Part shown: one piece after another, positions 35,282 through 47,214 of the stretch | Layout: the number at the start of each line of letters is the position of its first letter | How positions within the stretch are numbered: position 1 is the stretch's first letter | Source of the DNA: Sphingobium sp. TKS | GTDB taxonomy: Bacteria > Pseudomonadota > Alphaproteobacteria > Sphingomonadales > Sphingomonadaceae | Direction of reading: 5' to 3' | Length of the DNA stretch: 64,000 nt | Assembly (NCBI RefSeq): GCF_001563265.1 | Contig: NZ_CP005083.1 | Coordinates: 3,909,001-3,973,000 of the forward strand | Translations under genes and position numbers: made by a program | The notes under the pieces: generated by a model | The model's input: only the letters and a program-made list of their open reading frames with translations | Told to the model about the DNA's origin: nothing | Databases searched by the model: none

Positions 35282-35875
35282 TCAGGCCGAAGCGACTTCC
35301 TCCAATGCGCTGCTTTCGAGTGCCTTGCCAATCCTCAATTTGCGCGCATGCCATTTCCGGCCCATGCGATGGCGCCAGATCCAGTCGGCCAGGAAATAGC
35401 CCACCACCGCGAAAGCGAGGGAAATCAGCGCCAGCCCCAGCAACATCGCCGGCGCCGCTTCGGAAAAGAGCCAGGCGCACCAGTCGCGGATCGAGGCGTG
35501 CTTGTCGACCAGCGCCATGAAGCCCGATGCGTCGGCGCTGCGTCCCAGCATCCAGTTGCCCATATAGACCGACGCCATCAGGAACAGCGGCGTCGTCGCG
35601 GGATTGGAAAGGAAGGTCATCGCCGCCGCCAGCGGAATATTCGCACGGAAGGGCAGCGCCAGCAGCGCCGCGCCCGCAATCTGCACGCCGGGGATCAGCA
35701 GGAAGATGCCGACCAGCAGTCCCAAGGCCACGCCACGCGGCACCGACCGCCGGGTAAAGCGCCACAAGGACGGCTCCAGCACCCGATGCGCCACCGGGGC
35801 CAGGAAGCGATTATGTTCCAGCGACTCGCGGGTCGGGGCATTGGCGTGCCACCAGCGGCTGAGTCTGTTGTCCAT
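35282..35875 (-). CDS. DUF2062 membrane protein
   Basis: A 197-residue integral membrane protein with the DUF2062 signature (FTRRSVPRGVALGLLVGIFL and FLSNPATTPLFLMASVYMGN) and about four hydrophobic segments. The function of the family is not established. Its ATG overlaps the smpB stop by one base (TGATG), so the two are co-translated. Confidence 0.85.
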   Translation of the reverse strand: MDNRLSRWWHANAPTRESLEHNRFLAPVAHRVLEPSLWRFTRRSVPRGVALGLLVGIFLLIPGVQIAGAALLALPFRANIPLAAAMTFLSNPATTPLFLMASVYMGNWMLGRSADASGFMALVDKHASIRDWCAWLFSEAAPAMLLGLALISLAFAVVGYFLADWIWRHRMGRKWHARKLRIGKALESSALEEVASA

Positions 35876-36357
35876 CAGCGATGCGCCTTCATGATGCGCT
35901 GCTGATCGCGCTTCCAGTCGCGTTCCTTGATCGTCTCGCGCTTGTCATGGGTCTTCTTGCCCTTGGCCAGCGCCAGCTCGACCTTCGCCTTGCCCCGGCT
36001 GTTGAAATAGATGCTCAAGGGCACCAGCGTCATGCCCTTGCGCTCCACCGCGCCGTGCATCCGGGCGATCTCCCGCTCATGCAACAGCAGCTTGCGGGGG
36101 CGCTTGGGCTCATGGTTGAAGCGGTTGCCATGGCTGAATTCCGGGATGTTGCTGTTGACCAGCCACACCTGCTCGCCCTTCAGCTCGGCATAGCTTTCCG
36201 CGATATTGCCCTCGCCAAAGCGCAGCGATTTGACCTCGGTCCCTTGCAGGGCGATGCCCGCCTCGAACACATCCTCCAGAAAATATTCGAATTTCGCGCG
36301 CCGGTTCTCGGCAACGATCTTCTTCTTATCGAAGGCTTCGGGACGGGGTCGGGCCAT
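35875..36357 (-). CDS. smpB: SsrA-binding protein SmpB
   Basis: SmpB carries tmRNA to stalled ribosomes in trans-translation. The 160-residue product has the family motifs [60 protein letters not shown] and the basic tail [19 protein letters not shown]. Length is normal. It is followed directly by the DUF2062 gene. Confidence 0.97.
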   Translation of the reverse strand: MARPRPEAFDKKKIVAENRRAKFEYFLEDVFEAGIALQGTEVKSLRFGEGNIAESYAELKGEQVWLVNSNIPEFSHGNRFNHEPKRPRKLLLHEREIARMHGAVERKGMTLVPLSIYFNSRGKAKVELALAKGKKTHDKRETIKERDWKRDQQRIMKAHR

Positions 36358-36485
36358 CAGTCTTTTCTAAACTTCCGTTCGATTATGGCGTTCGTGTCGA
36401 ACCCAGTCGCATCCTATACGCACTGCGCCCGGTCCTTATTCCGGGCACGCGGCCCGAAAGAAGGGGATATGGGGACGGCGCAGCC

Positions 36486-37364
36486 TTATACCAGTCCGGC
36501 AATCTCCAACGCCCGGTCAACGGCGGCGCGGCTCGATTCCGACGGCCAAGTGATCGGCAAGCGGACATCGCCGGGCATGTCGGGCCGCACGCGCGTAAGG
36601 GCGTATTTGACCGGGCCGGGTGAAGAATCGCTGAACAGAGCATCATGCAGCGGGTAGAGACGATCCTGAAGCGCCAAGGCACCATCCCAATCTCCGCACG
36701 CAATCGCTTTCTGGAAATCGGCGCACAGGCGCGGTGCGACATTGGCCGTGACCGAGATGCAGCCCTTCCCCCCCATGGCGTTGAATCCCAGCGCGGTTTC
36801 GTCATTCCCGGAAAGCTGGCAGAAATCGGGCCGGCAGGCGAGGCGCTGTGCGCTGACCCGCCCCAGATTCCCGGTAGCGTCCTTGATGCCGACGATGGAC
36901 TGGAATTCTTCGGACAGGCGGTGGATGACGGGGACGCCGATATCGGTGATGGTGCGGCTCGGCACATTATACAGCACGATCGGCAGGTCGCATCGCTCGG
37001 CCAGATAGGCGAAATGCTGATAGACGCCGTCCTGATTGGGCTTGTTGTAATAGGGCGCGACCACCAGCGCCGCATCGGCGCCCGCCGCCTGCGCCGCGAA
37101 CATATGCTCCAGCGCGATTCGCGTGTCGTTGGAGCCGCAGCCCGCGATCACCGGCACCCGGCCCGCCGCCTGGTCGACGCAGATGGCGATGACGCGATTA
37201 TGCTCCTCGACCGTCATGGTCGCGCTTTCGCCGGTCGTGCCGCAGGGCACCAGAGCGCTGCTGCCCTCGGCAATCTGCCAGTCGACAAAGGCGCGGAAAG
37301 CCGCCTCGTCCACGGCGCCATCGCGGAAGGGCGTGATCAGCGCCGGAATCGACCCGGAAAACAT
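36486..37364 (-). CDS. dapA: 4-hydroxy-tetrahydrodipicolinate synthase
   Basis: DapA condenses aspartate semialdehyde with pyruvate in lysine and cell-wall precursor synthesis. The 292-residue product has the TIM-barrel motifs MFSGSIPALITPF, CGTTGESATM, PYYNKPNQDGVYQHF (catalytic Tyr), and the Schiff-base Lys in VGIKDATGNLG. ATG 37364, with AAGGAG ten bases upstream, is the proper start. Confidence 0.96.
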   Translation of the reverse strand: MFSGSIPALITPFRDGAVDEAAFRAFVDWQIAEGSSALVPCGTTGESATMTVEEHNRVIAICVDQAAGRVPVIAGCGSNDTRIALEHMFAAQAAGADAALVVAPYYNKPNQDGVYQHFAYLAERCDLPIVLYNVPSRTITDIGVPVIHRLSEEFQSIVGIKDATGNLGRVSAQRLACRPDFCQLSGNDETALGFNAMGGKGCISVTANVAPRLCADFQKAIACGDWDGALALQDRLYPLHDALFSDSSPGPVKYALTRVRPDMPGDVRLPITWPSESSRAAVDRALEIAGLV

Positions 37365-37526
37365 CGCAAACAAACTCCTTCAATTCACCGGGATTCCGGG
37401 GCATCATAGCGTCAAACACGCGAACGGCGCGCTATAGCGCGTCATTCAGGGCCTGATAAGGATGCAATTGCGATAATGTCCAGTAGGGTGACATCTCGTA
37501 ATCCTGAATTAACCCCAGAAACCGTC

Positions 37527-39572
<2,046 letters not shown>

Positions 39573-39593
39573 ACTTAGTTTATGGGCAGGGGC

Positions 39594-40079
39594 ATGAGCA
39601 CCGCCTATCCCAATTACATCAGCCCCGAAGGCTTTGCGAAGCTGCGCGCCGATTATGACCAGTTGCTCGGCGTCGAGCGTCCGAAGATCGTGGAAGTGGT
39701 GAGCTGGGCCGCGGGCAATGGCGACCGCAGCGAAAATGGCGACTATCTCTACGGCCGCAAGCGGATGCGCGAGATTGACGGCCAGTTGAAGCGCCTGTCG
39801 CGCAAAATGAAGGACGCCAAGGTCGTCGATCCGCGCCAGCAGCCCGACAAGAGCAAGGTCTATTTCGGCGCCACCGTCACCATCGCGGACGAGGACGACC
39901 AGCATCGCACCGTGACCCTGGTCGGCAATGACGAGACGGACGCCAGCGCGGGCCGCATCGGCTGGGCCACCCCCATCGCCCGCGCCCTGCGCGGCGCGGC
40001 GGTGGGCGACCTGCGCCGCGTCATGCTCCCGGCGGGGGAGAAGGAGTATGAGGTGATGGCGATCCGCTATCCGGAGTGA
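39594..40079 (+). CDS. greB: Transcription elongation factor GreB
   Basis: GreB rescues backtracked RNA polymerase by stimulating transcript cleavage. The 161-residue product has the N-terminal coiled coil (AKLRADYDQLLGVERPKIVE, then NGDRSENGDYLYGRKRMREI with the tip acidic residues) and the C-terminal FKBP-like domain (RIGWATPIARALRGAAVGD). The EYGRKR-like YLYGRKR sequence distinguishes GreB-type proteins from GreA. It lies 21 bases after the transglycosylase gene on the same strand. Confidence 0.92.
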   Translation: MSTAYPNYISPEGFAKLRADYDQLLGVERPKIVEVVSWAAGNGDRSENGDYLYGRKRMREIDGQLKRLSRKMKDAKVVDPRQQPDKSKVYFGATVTIADEDDQHRTVTLVGNDETDASAGRIGWATPIARALRGAAVGDLRRVMLPAGEKEYEVMAIRYPE

Positions 40080-40110
40080 TTATTGGTCAATTTCCGCCAT
40101 TAAGCGCATC

Positions 40111-40197
40111 CGTGTTCCTGCGAAGGCAGGAACCCAGTCCCGCCGTTTGCGGATCATCGCACCGCAGGAACTGGGCTCCTGCCTTCGCAGGAGCACG
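40111..40197. repeat. Dispersed hairpin repeat, copy 1
   Basis: CGTGTTCCTGCGAAGGCAGG at 40111-40130 pairs with 40178-40197 as arms of an inverted repeat, each arm itself self-complementary (CCTGCGAAGGCAGG). The same sequence recurs at 44037 and 48140. Confidence 0.8.
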
Positions 40198-40266
40198 ATG
40201 CGCTTCAAGAAAAACAGCGCGAAGCAGACCGTCCGCCTTCCCCCTCACCCACCAACGCGCCGGCCG

Positions 40267-40452
40267 CTAATCATGCGGTCGCAACGACACGTTGAGCCGC
40301 TCCATCACTTCCCCGATCGGCTCAACCACGGTCACGCTGCGCCCCTCTCCGAAGCGGATGCGGGTGCCGTCGGTGACCGATGAAACGAAGGTGACCTGCG
40401 CGGCATTGACGGCGGTTTCGGTCCGGTCGGCGCCCACGAACATGACGAGCAT
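40267..40452 (-). CDS. Small conserved-looking protein, FlbD-like pattern (61 aa)
   Basis: A 61-residue protein (start MLVMFVGADRTETAVNAAQV). The spacing of NAAQVTFVSS, an internal DGTRIRFGEG and VVEPIGEVMERL recalls FlbD-type small beta proteins, but no flagellar gene is near. AGAAGGAGAGG lies upstream of its ATG. Function unknown. Confidence 0.55.
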   Translation of the reverse strand: MLVMFVGADRTETAVNAAQVTFVSSVTDGTRIRFGEGRSVTVVEPIGEVMERLNVSLRPHD

Positions 40453-40521
40453 GCATCCTCTCCTTCTTTTTTGGAAGCTGAGCCTAACCCGATTTGCCGC
40501 CGACGCCAGCCCGTTTTCTCT

Positions 40522-41850
40522 TCAGGCCGCCTGAATCGCCCGGATGAAGGCACTGGCGCGATCATCCAGCCGGTGCGCTTCTTCCGACAAGCGGCTCGCC
40601 GCGTTGCGCATGGCCTGCGCACCTTCCACCGCCACGCCCGCATTGACGCTGATCTGGCTGGCGCTGGCGCGGATATGTTCGCTGGCCTCGCCCGCCTCCT
40701 CCACGCTGCCCGCAATCGCCCGGCTGAAGGCTCCGTGCCGCGCCACCGCCTGGAATACGGAGGCCGACAGCCGGTCCGCCGTCGCGATCGCCGCGTCCAT
40801 ATGCGCATGGCCCTGCGCGACATGGCCGACGGTGACGCGAATATGGTCGATCCGCTGCGCGATCTCCGCCGCCGCCTCCCGCGTCTGCCCGGCAAGCGAT
40901 TTCACTTCCCGCGCAACCACCGCAAAGCCGCGCCCGGCATCCCCGGCACGCGCCGCCTCGATCCCGGCATTGAGCGCCAAGGTCGTCGTCGCCCGCGCAA
41001 TCGCGTCGATCAGCGCGGTCACTTCACCGATCCCGTCGGCCTGCACGCTCAGCGTCCGCGTCTGCGCCGCGCCCGATTGCGTCTGGTCGACCGCTGCACG
41101 AATGGCGGCGCCCGCCTCCCGCACTTCTTCCTCCATCGACTGGAACAACAGCCCCAATTCCCGCCCCGACGCCGCGATGCCCGACAGATTGTCCGCCGTC
41201 TGCGCCGCCGCCACCGCCATCCCCGCCGAAGCATGGCCATTATGCGCCGACCGCTCCGCCGCATCCTCCGCCAGCCGCGAGAGCATGTCCGCCATAGCCA
41301 CCAGATCCGCGATCAGCGTCTGGATATCGCCCCGGAAGGTCGCGCTTTCACGCGTCACCATCTCCAGCCGCTCGACCCGCGCCAGCGCCACCCGCGCATC
41401 CCGCTCCGCCGCCAGCTTGAGCAGGAGCTGCCCTCCGGCGATCCCGGCATAGCGATCGCCATCGACCACGATCAGCCCCTCGCAGCCCTGCCCCTGCGCG
41501 GCATAAAGGTCGATCAGCGCTTCGATGCTGGCGCGCCGCTCGACCGTCGCGCAAGTCCGCACATGATCGTCCAGCCGGCCGCCAAAACTGGGATTGCGCA
41601 ACAGAGCATGGCCGAAGGGATTGAAGAGGATGCGCCGCATGTCGCGCTCGTAGATCGCGCCCACCGGCCGGTCCGCGGCGTCCAGCACCGGCAACAGCCG
41701 CAGCGCCGGATCATGCTGAAAATGGTCGACCGCTTCGCTGAGCGGGCGCCCCAGTCGAATCGCCGGACTGGGCGTCACAGGAACCAGGCCTGTCCCCTGG
41801 GAAGGGATCGGTTTCGGCGGAGATCGGTCGAGCATCTGGGGCGCGTACAT
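40522..41850 (-). CDS. Cytosolic chemoreceptor-like protein with CBS domains
   Basis: A 442-residue protein without a membrane segment. The N-terminal half resembles a CBS-pair or phosphodiesterase-associated sensor ([56 protein letters not shown]). The C-terminal half is a methyl-accepting signalling domain with the hairpin tip [20 protein letters not shown] followed by [15 protein letters not shown]. The tip normally contains E-A-A-x-A-G; here it is present. No chemotaxis genes are adjacent. It probably senses an internal ligand. Confidence 0.85.
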   Translation of the reverse strand: MYAPQMLDRSPPKPIPSQGTGLVPVTPSPAIRLGRPLSEAVDHFQHDPALRLLPVLDAADRPVGAIYERDMRRILFNPFGHALLRNPSFGGRLDDHVRTCATVERRASIEALIDLYAAQGQGCEGLIVVDGDRYAGIAGGQLLLKLAAERDARVALARVERLEMVTRESATFRGDIQTLIADLVAMADMLSRLAEDAAERSAHNGHASAGMAVAAAQTADNLSGIAASGRELGLLFQSMEEEVREAGAAIRAAVDQTQSGAAQTRTLSVQADGIGEVTALIDAIARATTTLALNAGIEAARAGDAGRGFAVVAREVKSLAGQTREAAAEIAQRIDHIRVTVGHVAQGHAHMDAAIATADRLSASVFQAVARHGAFSRAIAGSVEEAGEASEHIRASASQISVNAGVAVEGAQAMRNAASRLSEEAHRLDDRASAFIRAIQAA

Positions 41851-41935
41851 AAGCGCCGATTAGGCCCAAAATGGTAAATGAGCCGTTAGAATTTGATGAC
41901 AGTTTTGTTACAAGGCACTGATTTCACGATATTTT

Positions 41936-42718
41936 CTATGGCACCTTATAACCATAGGCCTTGGCCGCCAGCTTCACGACTTCGGGATCGGCCTCCGGAA
42001 AGTCCATCGGCACCAGCTTTTCCAGGCGCTTGACCACATAAGCCAGCGCGGCGATCCGCCCGGCCCGGCGATGATTATTGTCGATCGCCTGCCAGGGCGC
42101 CGCTTTCATATCGGTCTTGCGGAACATGTCGTGCATGGCGTCCAGATAATCCGCCCGCCGCGCCCGGTTGCGATAATCGTCGGCCCCGGTCTTCCACCGC
42201 TTCCACGGCGTGTCCAGCCGCTGGGCGAGTTGCTCGTCCTGCACTTCCTGCGTGATATGGACGAACAGCTTGATGATGTTGGTCCCGGCGTCGACCTGCT
42301 GCTTTTCGAAGGCGTTGATCTCGTCATAGGCGCGTTTCCATTCGCCCTTGGAACAGAAACCCTCGACCCGCTCGACCAGCACACGGCCATACCAACTGCG
42401 GTCGAAGATGGAGATGTTGCGCCCGGCTGGCAGCCGCGTCCAGAAACGCCAGAGGAAATGATGGTCGCGCTCCGCCCCATTGGGCGCTGAAATGGGATGG
42501 ACCTGATAATAGCGCGGGTCCCATTCGGCGGTCATGCGCTTGATGATGCCGCCCTTGCCCGCCGCGTCCCAGCCTTCCAGCAGGATGACGCTGCGCCGGT
42601 CATGAATGATGTGCGCGACCTGGATTTTCGCGAGCCGCTGCTGGAGCTGCGCCAGCTTCTCCTCATAATCGCCCTTGAGCTTCGCGCCCTTTTCATAATC
42701 GGCAAGGTCGATGGTCAT
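41936..42718 (-). CDS. ppk2: Polyphosphate kinase 2 (PPK2 family)
   Basis: PPK2 enzymes transfer phosphate between polyphosphate and nucleotides. The 260-residue product has Walker A LLEGWDAAGKGGIIKRMTAE, Walker B FDRSWYGRVLVERVEGF, and LFVHITQEVQDEQLAQRL. Length fits the class of single-domain PPK2. The ATG overlaps the stop of the APC permease gene (ATGA), so it is co-translated with a transporter. Confidence 0.92.
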   Translation of the reverse strand: MTIDLADYEKGAKLKGDYEEKLAQLQQRLAKIQVAHIIHDRRSVILLEGWDAAGKGGIIKRMTAEWDPRYYQVHPISAPNGAERDHHFLWRFWTRLPAGRNISIFDRSWYGRVLVERVEGFCSKGEWKRAYDEINAFEKQQVDAGTNIIKLFVHITQEVQDEQLAQRLDTPWKRWKTGADDYRNRARRADYLDAMHDMFRKTDMKAAPWQAIDNNHRRAGRIAALAYVVKRLEKLVPMDFPEADPEVVKLAAKAYGYKVP

Positions 42719-43974
42719 GTCTGCACCTTCCACTGGCCACGGCGGCAGAGCACCAGCTTATACCAAAGAATCGAACCCGCAATCTGCGCGGCGGTGGCGA
42801 TCAGGCCGGGGCGCCCCTCCTCGACATCGAGCCAGCTCGTCCAGACGACATAGGCCAGAGCCAGCAAGGTCACGATCGGCGCAAGCGGATAAAGCGGCAT
42901 CTTGTAGGGCGCATGGGCGCTCGCTCCGCTGCGACGCCCGGCCAAAGCCGCGAACGCGATGCCGCCATAGATCGCCACCAGCCAGTCGTCGATGCGCGGA
43001 ATCCACGCTCGGTCCCGCCCGGTCGAATAGAAGAAACGTGCGCAGGCCAGCACGCAGGCGATGATCGCGTTGACGATGGCGAGCACGATGCCGACCGACA
43101 CCAGAGCCGACAGCCCCGCGCTGCCCCTTTGCCGGACCAGCAGGCCGAAGGGGTCATCGACGGTCAGCAGGGTCGCAAGGTCGATCTTCACCAACAAGAG
43201 CGCAAGCAGCGGCACCCCTTCGAACAGCAGCGCCAGCCCCAGAGCGGCAAGGATGGTCCTGGCGATCCGCTTGGGCGCCTCATGCATTTCCTCACCGAAA
43301 TAGACGGCCATGCCATAGCCGTTGAGCGCAAAGATCGCGATGGTCGTGGCGACGCCGATGGAAGCGGCGCTGGCGGGCGCCCAGCCGTCTCCCGCAATCG
43401 CGACAGGGTGGGTAAGGAACTCCAGCGCCGGTCGCGCATGATCGGCAAAGCCCAGCACCACCACCACGGCCACCGCCAGCAATTCGACCAGCAGGAACAG
43501 CCCGGTGATGACGGCATTCACCCGGATATTGAGGATCGCGACCAGCGTCGACCCGATCATCACCGCGACGGCGACCGGGACGGCGGGCAGCCCCGGCACG
43601 ACCGTCGCCATGACCGATGCGATGCCGAGCGCCGCGACGGGCGGAAACAGCACATTGTTGAAGACATTGACGCCCAGCATGACAAAGCCCGCCATCGGCC
43701 CCAAGGTCTGCGCCACCGCGACATATTCGCCGCCCGCGACCGGCCAGGCGGAGGAGAGTTCGGCATAGATGAAGGCGGTGGTGACGCAGATCAGGCTGGC
43801 CAGGATCATCGCCCAGATCGCGCCGGTTCCGGCCTCCTGCAACATGCCGGGGATGATGACGAAGACGGAAGAAGCGGGGGTGGTCGCGGACAGGGTCAGG
43901 AACAGCACGCCCGCCACGCCCAGGCTGCGCGCAAGGCCGGTCTGTTTGTCCGGCAACATCTGTTCGTCAAGCAT
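42715..43974 (-). CDS. APC-family amino-acid permease, apparently with an internal deletion
   Basis: A 419-residue membrane transporter with the APC superfamily opening LGVAGVLFLTLSATTPASSV and many helices. Family members have an extra membrane pair after the segment RDRAWIPRIDDW; here that segment runs straight into LVAIYGGIAFAALAGRRSG, so about 30-40 residues seem to be missing in frame. Whether the protein still works is unknown. It may transport an amino acid or amine. Confidence 0.78.
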   Translation of the reverse strand: MLDEQMLPDKQTGLARSLGVAGVLFLTLSATTPASSVFVIIPGMLQEAGTGAIWAMILASLICVTTAFIYAELSSAWPVAGGEYVAVAQTLGPMAGFVMLGVNVFNNVLFPPVAALGIASVMATVVPGLPAVPVAVAVMIGSTLVAILNIRVNAVITGLFLLVELLAVAVVVVLGFADHARPALEFLTHPVAIAGDGWAPASAASIGVATTIAIFALNGYGMAVYFGEEMHEAPKRIARTILAALGLALLFEGVPLLALLLVKIDLATLLTVDDPFGLLVRQRGSAGLSALVSVGIVLAIVNAIIACVLACARFFYSTGRDRAWIPRIDDWLVAIYGGIAFAALAGRRSGASAHAPYKMPLYPLAPIVTLLALAYVVWTSWLDVEEGRPGLIATAAQIAGSILWYKLVLCRRGQWKVQT

Positions 43975-44036
43975 GGCGGTCCCCCTTGCCCTTCCTTACA
44001 TCGAAAGGGCAGAAAGGAAGCAAGCCCCGCTTGCAC

Positions 44037-44104
44037 CGTGCTCCTGCGAAGGCAGGAGCCCAGTTCAGACGGCGGGACTGGGCTCCTGCCTTCGCAGGAG
44101 CACG
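44037..44104. repeat. Dispersed hairpin repeat, copy 2
   Basis: CGTGCTCCTGCGAAGGCAGG at 44037-44056 is mirrored at 44085-44104 as the other arm, with a GGACTGGGCTCC-type inner part. It lies between the APC permease gene start and the aspS end and may act as a transcription barrier. Confidence 0.82.
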
Positions 44105-44123
44105 ATACCCTAAAAAGGAAAGG

Positions 44124-45908
44124 TCAAGCCTTGGCCTGCGGCTCCACCACCCGGACATGCAGTTCCCGCAACTGCTTGAACTCCGCAGCGCTCGGCGCCC
44201 CCATGAGCAGGTCCTCCGCCCGCTGGTTCATCGGGAACAGCGTGATCTCGCGCAGATTCTGCGCACCGCAAAGCAGCATCACGATCCGGTCCACGCCAGC
44301 GGCCATGCCACCATGCGGCGGCGCGCCATATTGGAACGCGCGATAGAGGCCACCGAAGCGCTCCTCCACATCCTGCTGGCTCAGACCCACCTTCTCGAAG
44401 GCCTTCACCATCAGCTCCGGCGACTGGTTGCGGATCGAGCCCGAAGCAATCTCATAGCCGTTGCAGACCATGTCATATTGATAGGCATTGATCGTCAGCG
44501 GGTCCTGATGCTCCAGCGCATCCAGCCCACCCTGCGGCATGGAGAAGGGATTGTGCGCAAAGTCGATCGACTTGGTCTCTTCATCATATTCGTAGAAGGG
44601 GAAGTCGACGATCCAGCACAGTTCGAAGCGATCCTTGTCGATCAGGTCGAGCTGCTCACCCACGCGGATGCGCGCCAGACCCGCCAGCTTGGCGGCCTGG
44701 CTTTCCTTGCCCGCCGCGAAGAACACGCCGTCATTCGGCCCCAGGCCCAGCGCGTCGATCAGCTTGGCCGTCCGCTCCTCGCCATGATTCTTGGCGATGG
44801 GGCCGCCCGGCACGCCATCCTTGATGTTGATATAGCCAAGGCCCGAATAGCCCTCGCTGCGCGCCCAGTTGTTCATCTCGTCGAAGAACTTCCGGCTGCC
44901 CGCACCGGCACCCGGCGCCGGGATCGCGCGGATCACGCTGCCGCTCTCGACCAGCGAGGCGAAGATGCCGAAGCCCGAACCCACGAAATGCTCGGTCACG
45001 TCGGTGATGACGATCGGGTTGCGCAGGTCGGGCTTGTCCGAGCCATATTTCAGCATCGCCTCGGCATGCGGGATGCGCGGAAAGCTGCCTGCGGGCGTCA
45101 CCGGCTTACCGTCGGCGAACGCCTCGAACACCTGCGCGATCACCGGCTCCATCGTGTTCCAGACGTCTTCCTGCGTGACGAAGCTCATTTCGAGGTCGAG
45201 CTGGTAGAATTCGCCCGGCAGGCGATCGGCGCGCGGGTCTTCGTCGCGGAAGCAGGGCGCGATCTGGAAATAACGGTCGAAACCCGCCACCATCAGCAGC
45301 TGCTTATATTGCTGCGGCGCCTGCGGCAGCGCGTAGAATTTGCCCGCGTGGATACGGCTCGGCACCAGAAAGTCGCGTGCGCCTTCCGGGCTGCTCGCGG
45401 TCAGGATCGGCGTCGAATATTCGGTGAAGCCAATGCCTTCCATGCGGCGGCGCATGTCGGAAATGATCTTCGTGCGCTTGACGATGTTCGCGTGCAGCGT
45501 CTCGCGCCGCAAATCGAGGAAGCGGTAACGCAGGCGGATATCCTCGGGATAGTCCTGCTCGCCCGCGACCGGCAGCGGCAGATCGGCGGCGGCGGAGAGC
45601 ACCACCGCGTCCAGCGCGCGAATCTCGATCTCCCCGGTCGGCAGGTTCGGGTTCACCGCTTCCTTCGCCCGCGCCACGACCTTGCCCGTCACCGTCACGA
45701 CGCTTTCCGCGCGCAGCGATTCGATCACCTGGAACACCGGCCCGTCGACCTCGGTGACGATCTGCACCATGCCATAATGGTCGCGCAGGTCGATGAAGAC
45801 CAGGTCGCCATGATCGCGCTTGCGATGCACCCAGCCGGACACGCGCACCTCATTGCCGACTTCGGCAGAGGTCAGGGCGCCGCAGGTATGAGTGCGATAA
45901 GCATGCAT
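44124..45908 (-). CDS. aspS: Aspartyl-tRNA synthetase
   Basis: Charges tRNA-Asp (and perhaps tRNA-Asn). The 594-residue product has the OB domain ([20 protein letters not shown]), class II motif 2 ([18 protein letters not shown]), the bacterial insertion domain, and motif 3 ([13 protein letters not shown]). His33 in RDHG is the residue associated with non-discriminating enzymes that also charge tRNA-Asn for the GatCAB route; this part is inference. The 127-base gap to rnd is a divergent promoter region. Confidence 0.96.
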   Translation of the reverse strand: MHAYRTHTCGALTSAEVGNEVRVSGWVHRKRDHGDLVFIDLRDHYGMVQIVTEVDGPVFQVIESLRAESVVTVTGKVVARAKEAVNPNLPTGEIEIRALDAVVLSAAADLPLPVAGEQDYPEDIRLRYRFLDLRRETLHANIVKRTKIISDMRRRMEGIGFTEYSTPILTASSPEGARDFLVPSRIHAGKFYALPQAPQQYKQLLMVAGFDRYFQIAPCFRDEDPRADRLPGEFYQLDLEMSFVTQEDVWNTMEPVIAQVFEAFADGKPVTPAGSFPRIPHAEAMLKYGSDKPDLRNPIVITDVTEHFVGSGFGIFASLVESGSVIRAIPAPGAGAGSRKFFDEMNNWARSEGYSGLGYINIKDGVPGGPIAKNHGEERTAKLIDALGLGPNDGVFFAAGKESQAAKLAGLARIRVGEQLDLIDKDRFELCWIVDFPFYEYDEETKSIDFAHNPFSMPQGGLDALEHQDPLTINAYQYDMVCNGYEIASGSIRNQSPELMVKAFEKVGLSQQDVEERFGGLYRAFQYGAPPHGGMAAGVDRIVMLLCGAQNLREITLFPMNQRAEDLLMGAPSAAEFKQLRELHVRVVEPQAKA

Positions 45909-46035
45909 GGCGATCTATTCTTTCAGCTACGTTTTACGGAAATGACAAATTGTTGCAGCGCCGCTATGGGCAGTCTTGTCAAGCATTGACGAGCCCGTGC
46001 GCGACGGGCCAGCCCATAATAAGATCGAAGACCAT

Positions 46036-47202
46036 ATGCAAATCCATCCGCTGATTACCGACAGCAAGACTCTCGCCCAATTCTGCGCCCGGATCGCCAA
46101 ATCGCCCTATATTGCGGTCGATACCGAATTCATGCGCGAAAACAGCTATTGGCCCGATCTCTGCCTGGTGCAGGTCGCGGACGAGAATGAAGCAGCGGCC
46201 ATCGATCCCAAGGCGCCCGGCATCGACCTTTCCCCCCTGCTCGACCTGATGGTCGACAATGAGGATGTGCTGAAGGTCTTCCACGCCGGCGGCCAGGATC
46301 TGGAAATCATCTACAACCTGACCGGCAAGACGCCCCATCCACTGTTCGACACGCAGATCGCGGCGATGGCGCTGGGGCTGGGCGAGCAGATCGGTTACGG
46401 CAATCTGGTCGACGCCTGGCTGGGGGTTCAACTCGACAAGGGCGCCCGCTTCACCGACTGGGCACGCCGTCCGCTCGACAAGCGGCAGATCGACTATGCG
46501 ATCGGGGACGTCACCTACCTCATCCAGATATTCCCCAAGATGCTGGAGGAACTGCGCCGCACCGGCCGGGGCGACTGGCTGGATCAGGAGATGGAGCGGA
46601 TCAGCGACGCTTCCAATTATGAGAACAAGCCCGAGGAGGCGTGGCAGCGCGTCCGCATCGCCAGCCGCAAGGCCGATGTGCTGGGCCGCCTGAAGGCGCT
46701 CGCCGCTTGGCGCGAAATGGAGGCGCAGGACAAGAACCTGCCCCGCGGCCGCATCGTCAAGGACGAGACGCTGGCCGATATCGCCAGCCATCCGCCGCGC
46801 ATCCAGGAAGATCTTGGCAAGGTACGCGGCCTGTCCGCCACCTGGAAGACCAATGACATCGGCAACCGCCTGATGCTCGCGCTCAACAACCACACGCCGC
46901 TCGCCAAGGAAGAAATGCCCGAGCGCGACCCCAAGCGCCCGGGCCTGGGCAAGGACGGCGCGTTGGTGGCGGACCTGCTTAAGCTGCTCCTCAAGATCCG
47001 CTCGCGCGACATCAACGTCGCGGCGCGCCTGATCGCCCGCAGCGACGATATCGACGCGCTGGCGGCGGGCGTGCGCGAGGATCTGTCGATCCTCGAAGGC
47101 TGGCGCTATGAACAATTCGGCCGCGACGCGGTCGATCTGGTCGAGGGCCGTCTTGCCTTCGCGGTCAGAAACGGCCGCCTCAAGATGACCCGCACGCAAT
47201 AG
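46036..47202 (+). CDS. rnd: Ribonuclease D
   Basis: RNase D trims tRNA 3' ends. The 388-residue product has the DEDD exonuclease motifs (YIAVDTEFMRENSYWPDLCL, KVFHAGGQDLEIIYNL, DWARRPLDKRQIDYAIGDVT) and an HRDC-type domain with RLKALAAWREMEAQDKNLPRG. ATG 46036 starts just before the conserved PLITDSKTLAQFC segment; an upstream ATG at 45976 is less likely. The I78 inhibitor gene follows 12 bases later. Confidence 0.95.
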   Translation: MQIHPLITDSKTLAQFCARIAKSPYIAVDTEFMRENSYWPDLCLVQVADENEAAAIDPKAPGIDLSPLLDLMVDNEDVLKVFHAGGQDLEIIYNLTGKTPHPLFDTQIAAMALGLGEQIGYGNLVDAWLGVQLDKGARFTDWARRPLDKRQIDYAIGDVTYLIQIFPKMLEELRRTGRGDWLDQEMERISDASNYENKPEEAWQRVRIASRKADVLGRLKALAAWREMEAQDKNLPRGRIVKDETLADIASHPPRIQEDLGKVRGLSATWKTNDIGNRLMLALNNHTPLAKEEMPERDPKRPGLGKDGALVADLLKLLLKIRSRDINVAARLIARSDDIDALAAGVREDLSILEGWRYEQFGRDAVDLVEGRLAFAVRNGRLKMTRTQ

Positions 47203-47214
47203 GAGCCAAGACGG

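Noticed and set aside
36420-36480. GCCCGG...CCGGGC hairpin between dapA and smpB as terminator
   Set aside because: The stem is short and no T run follows on either strand.
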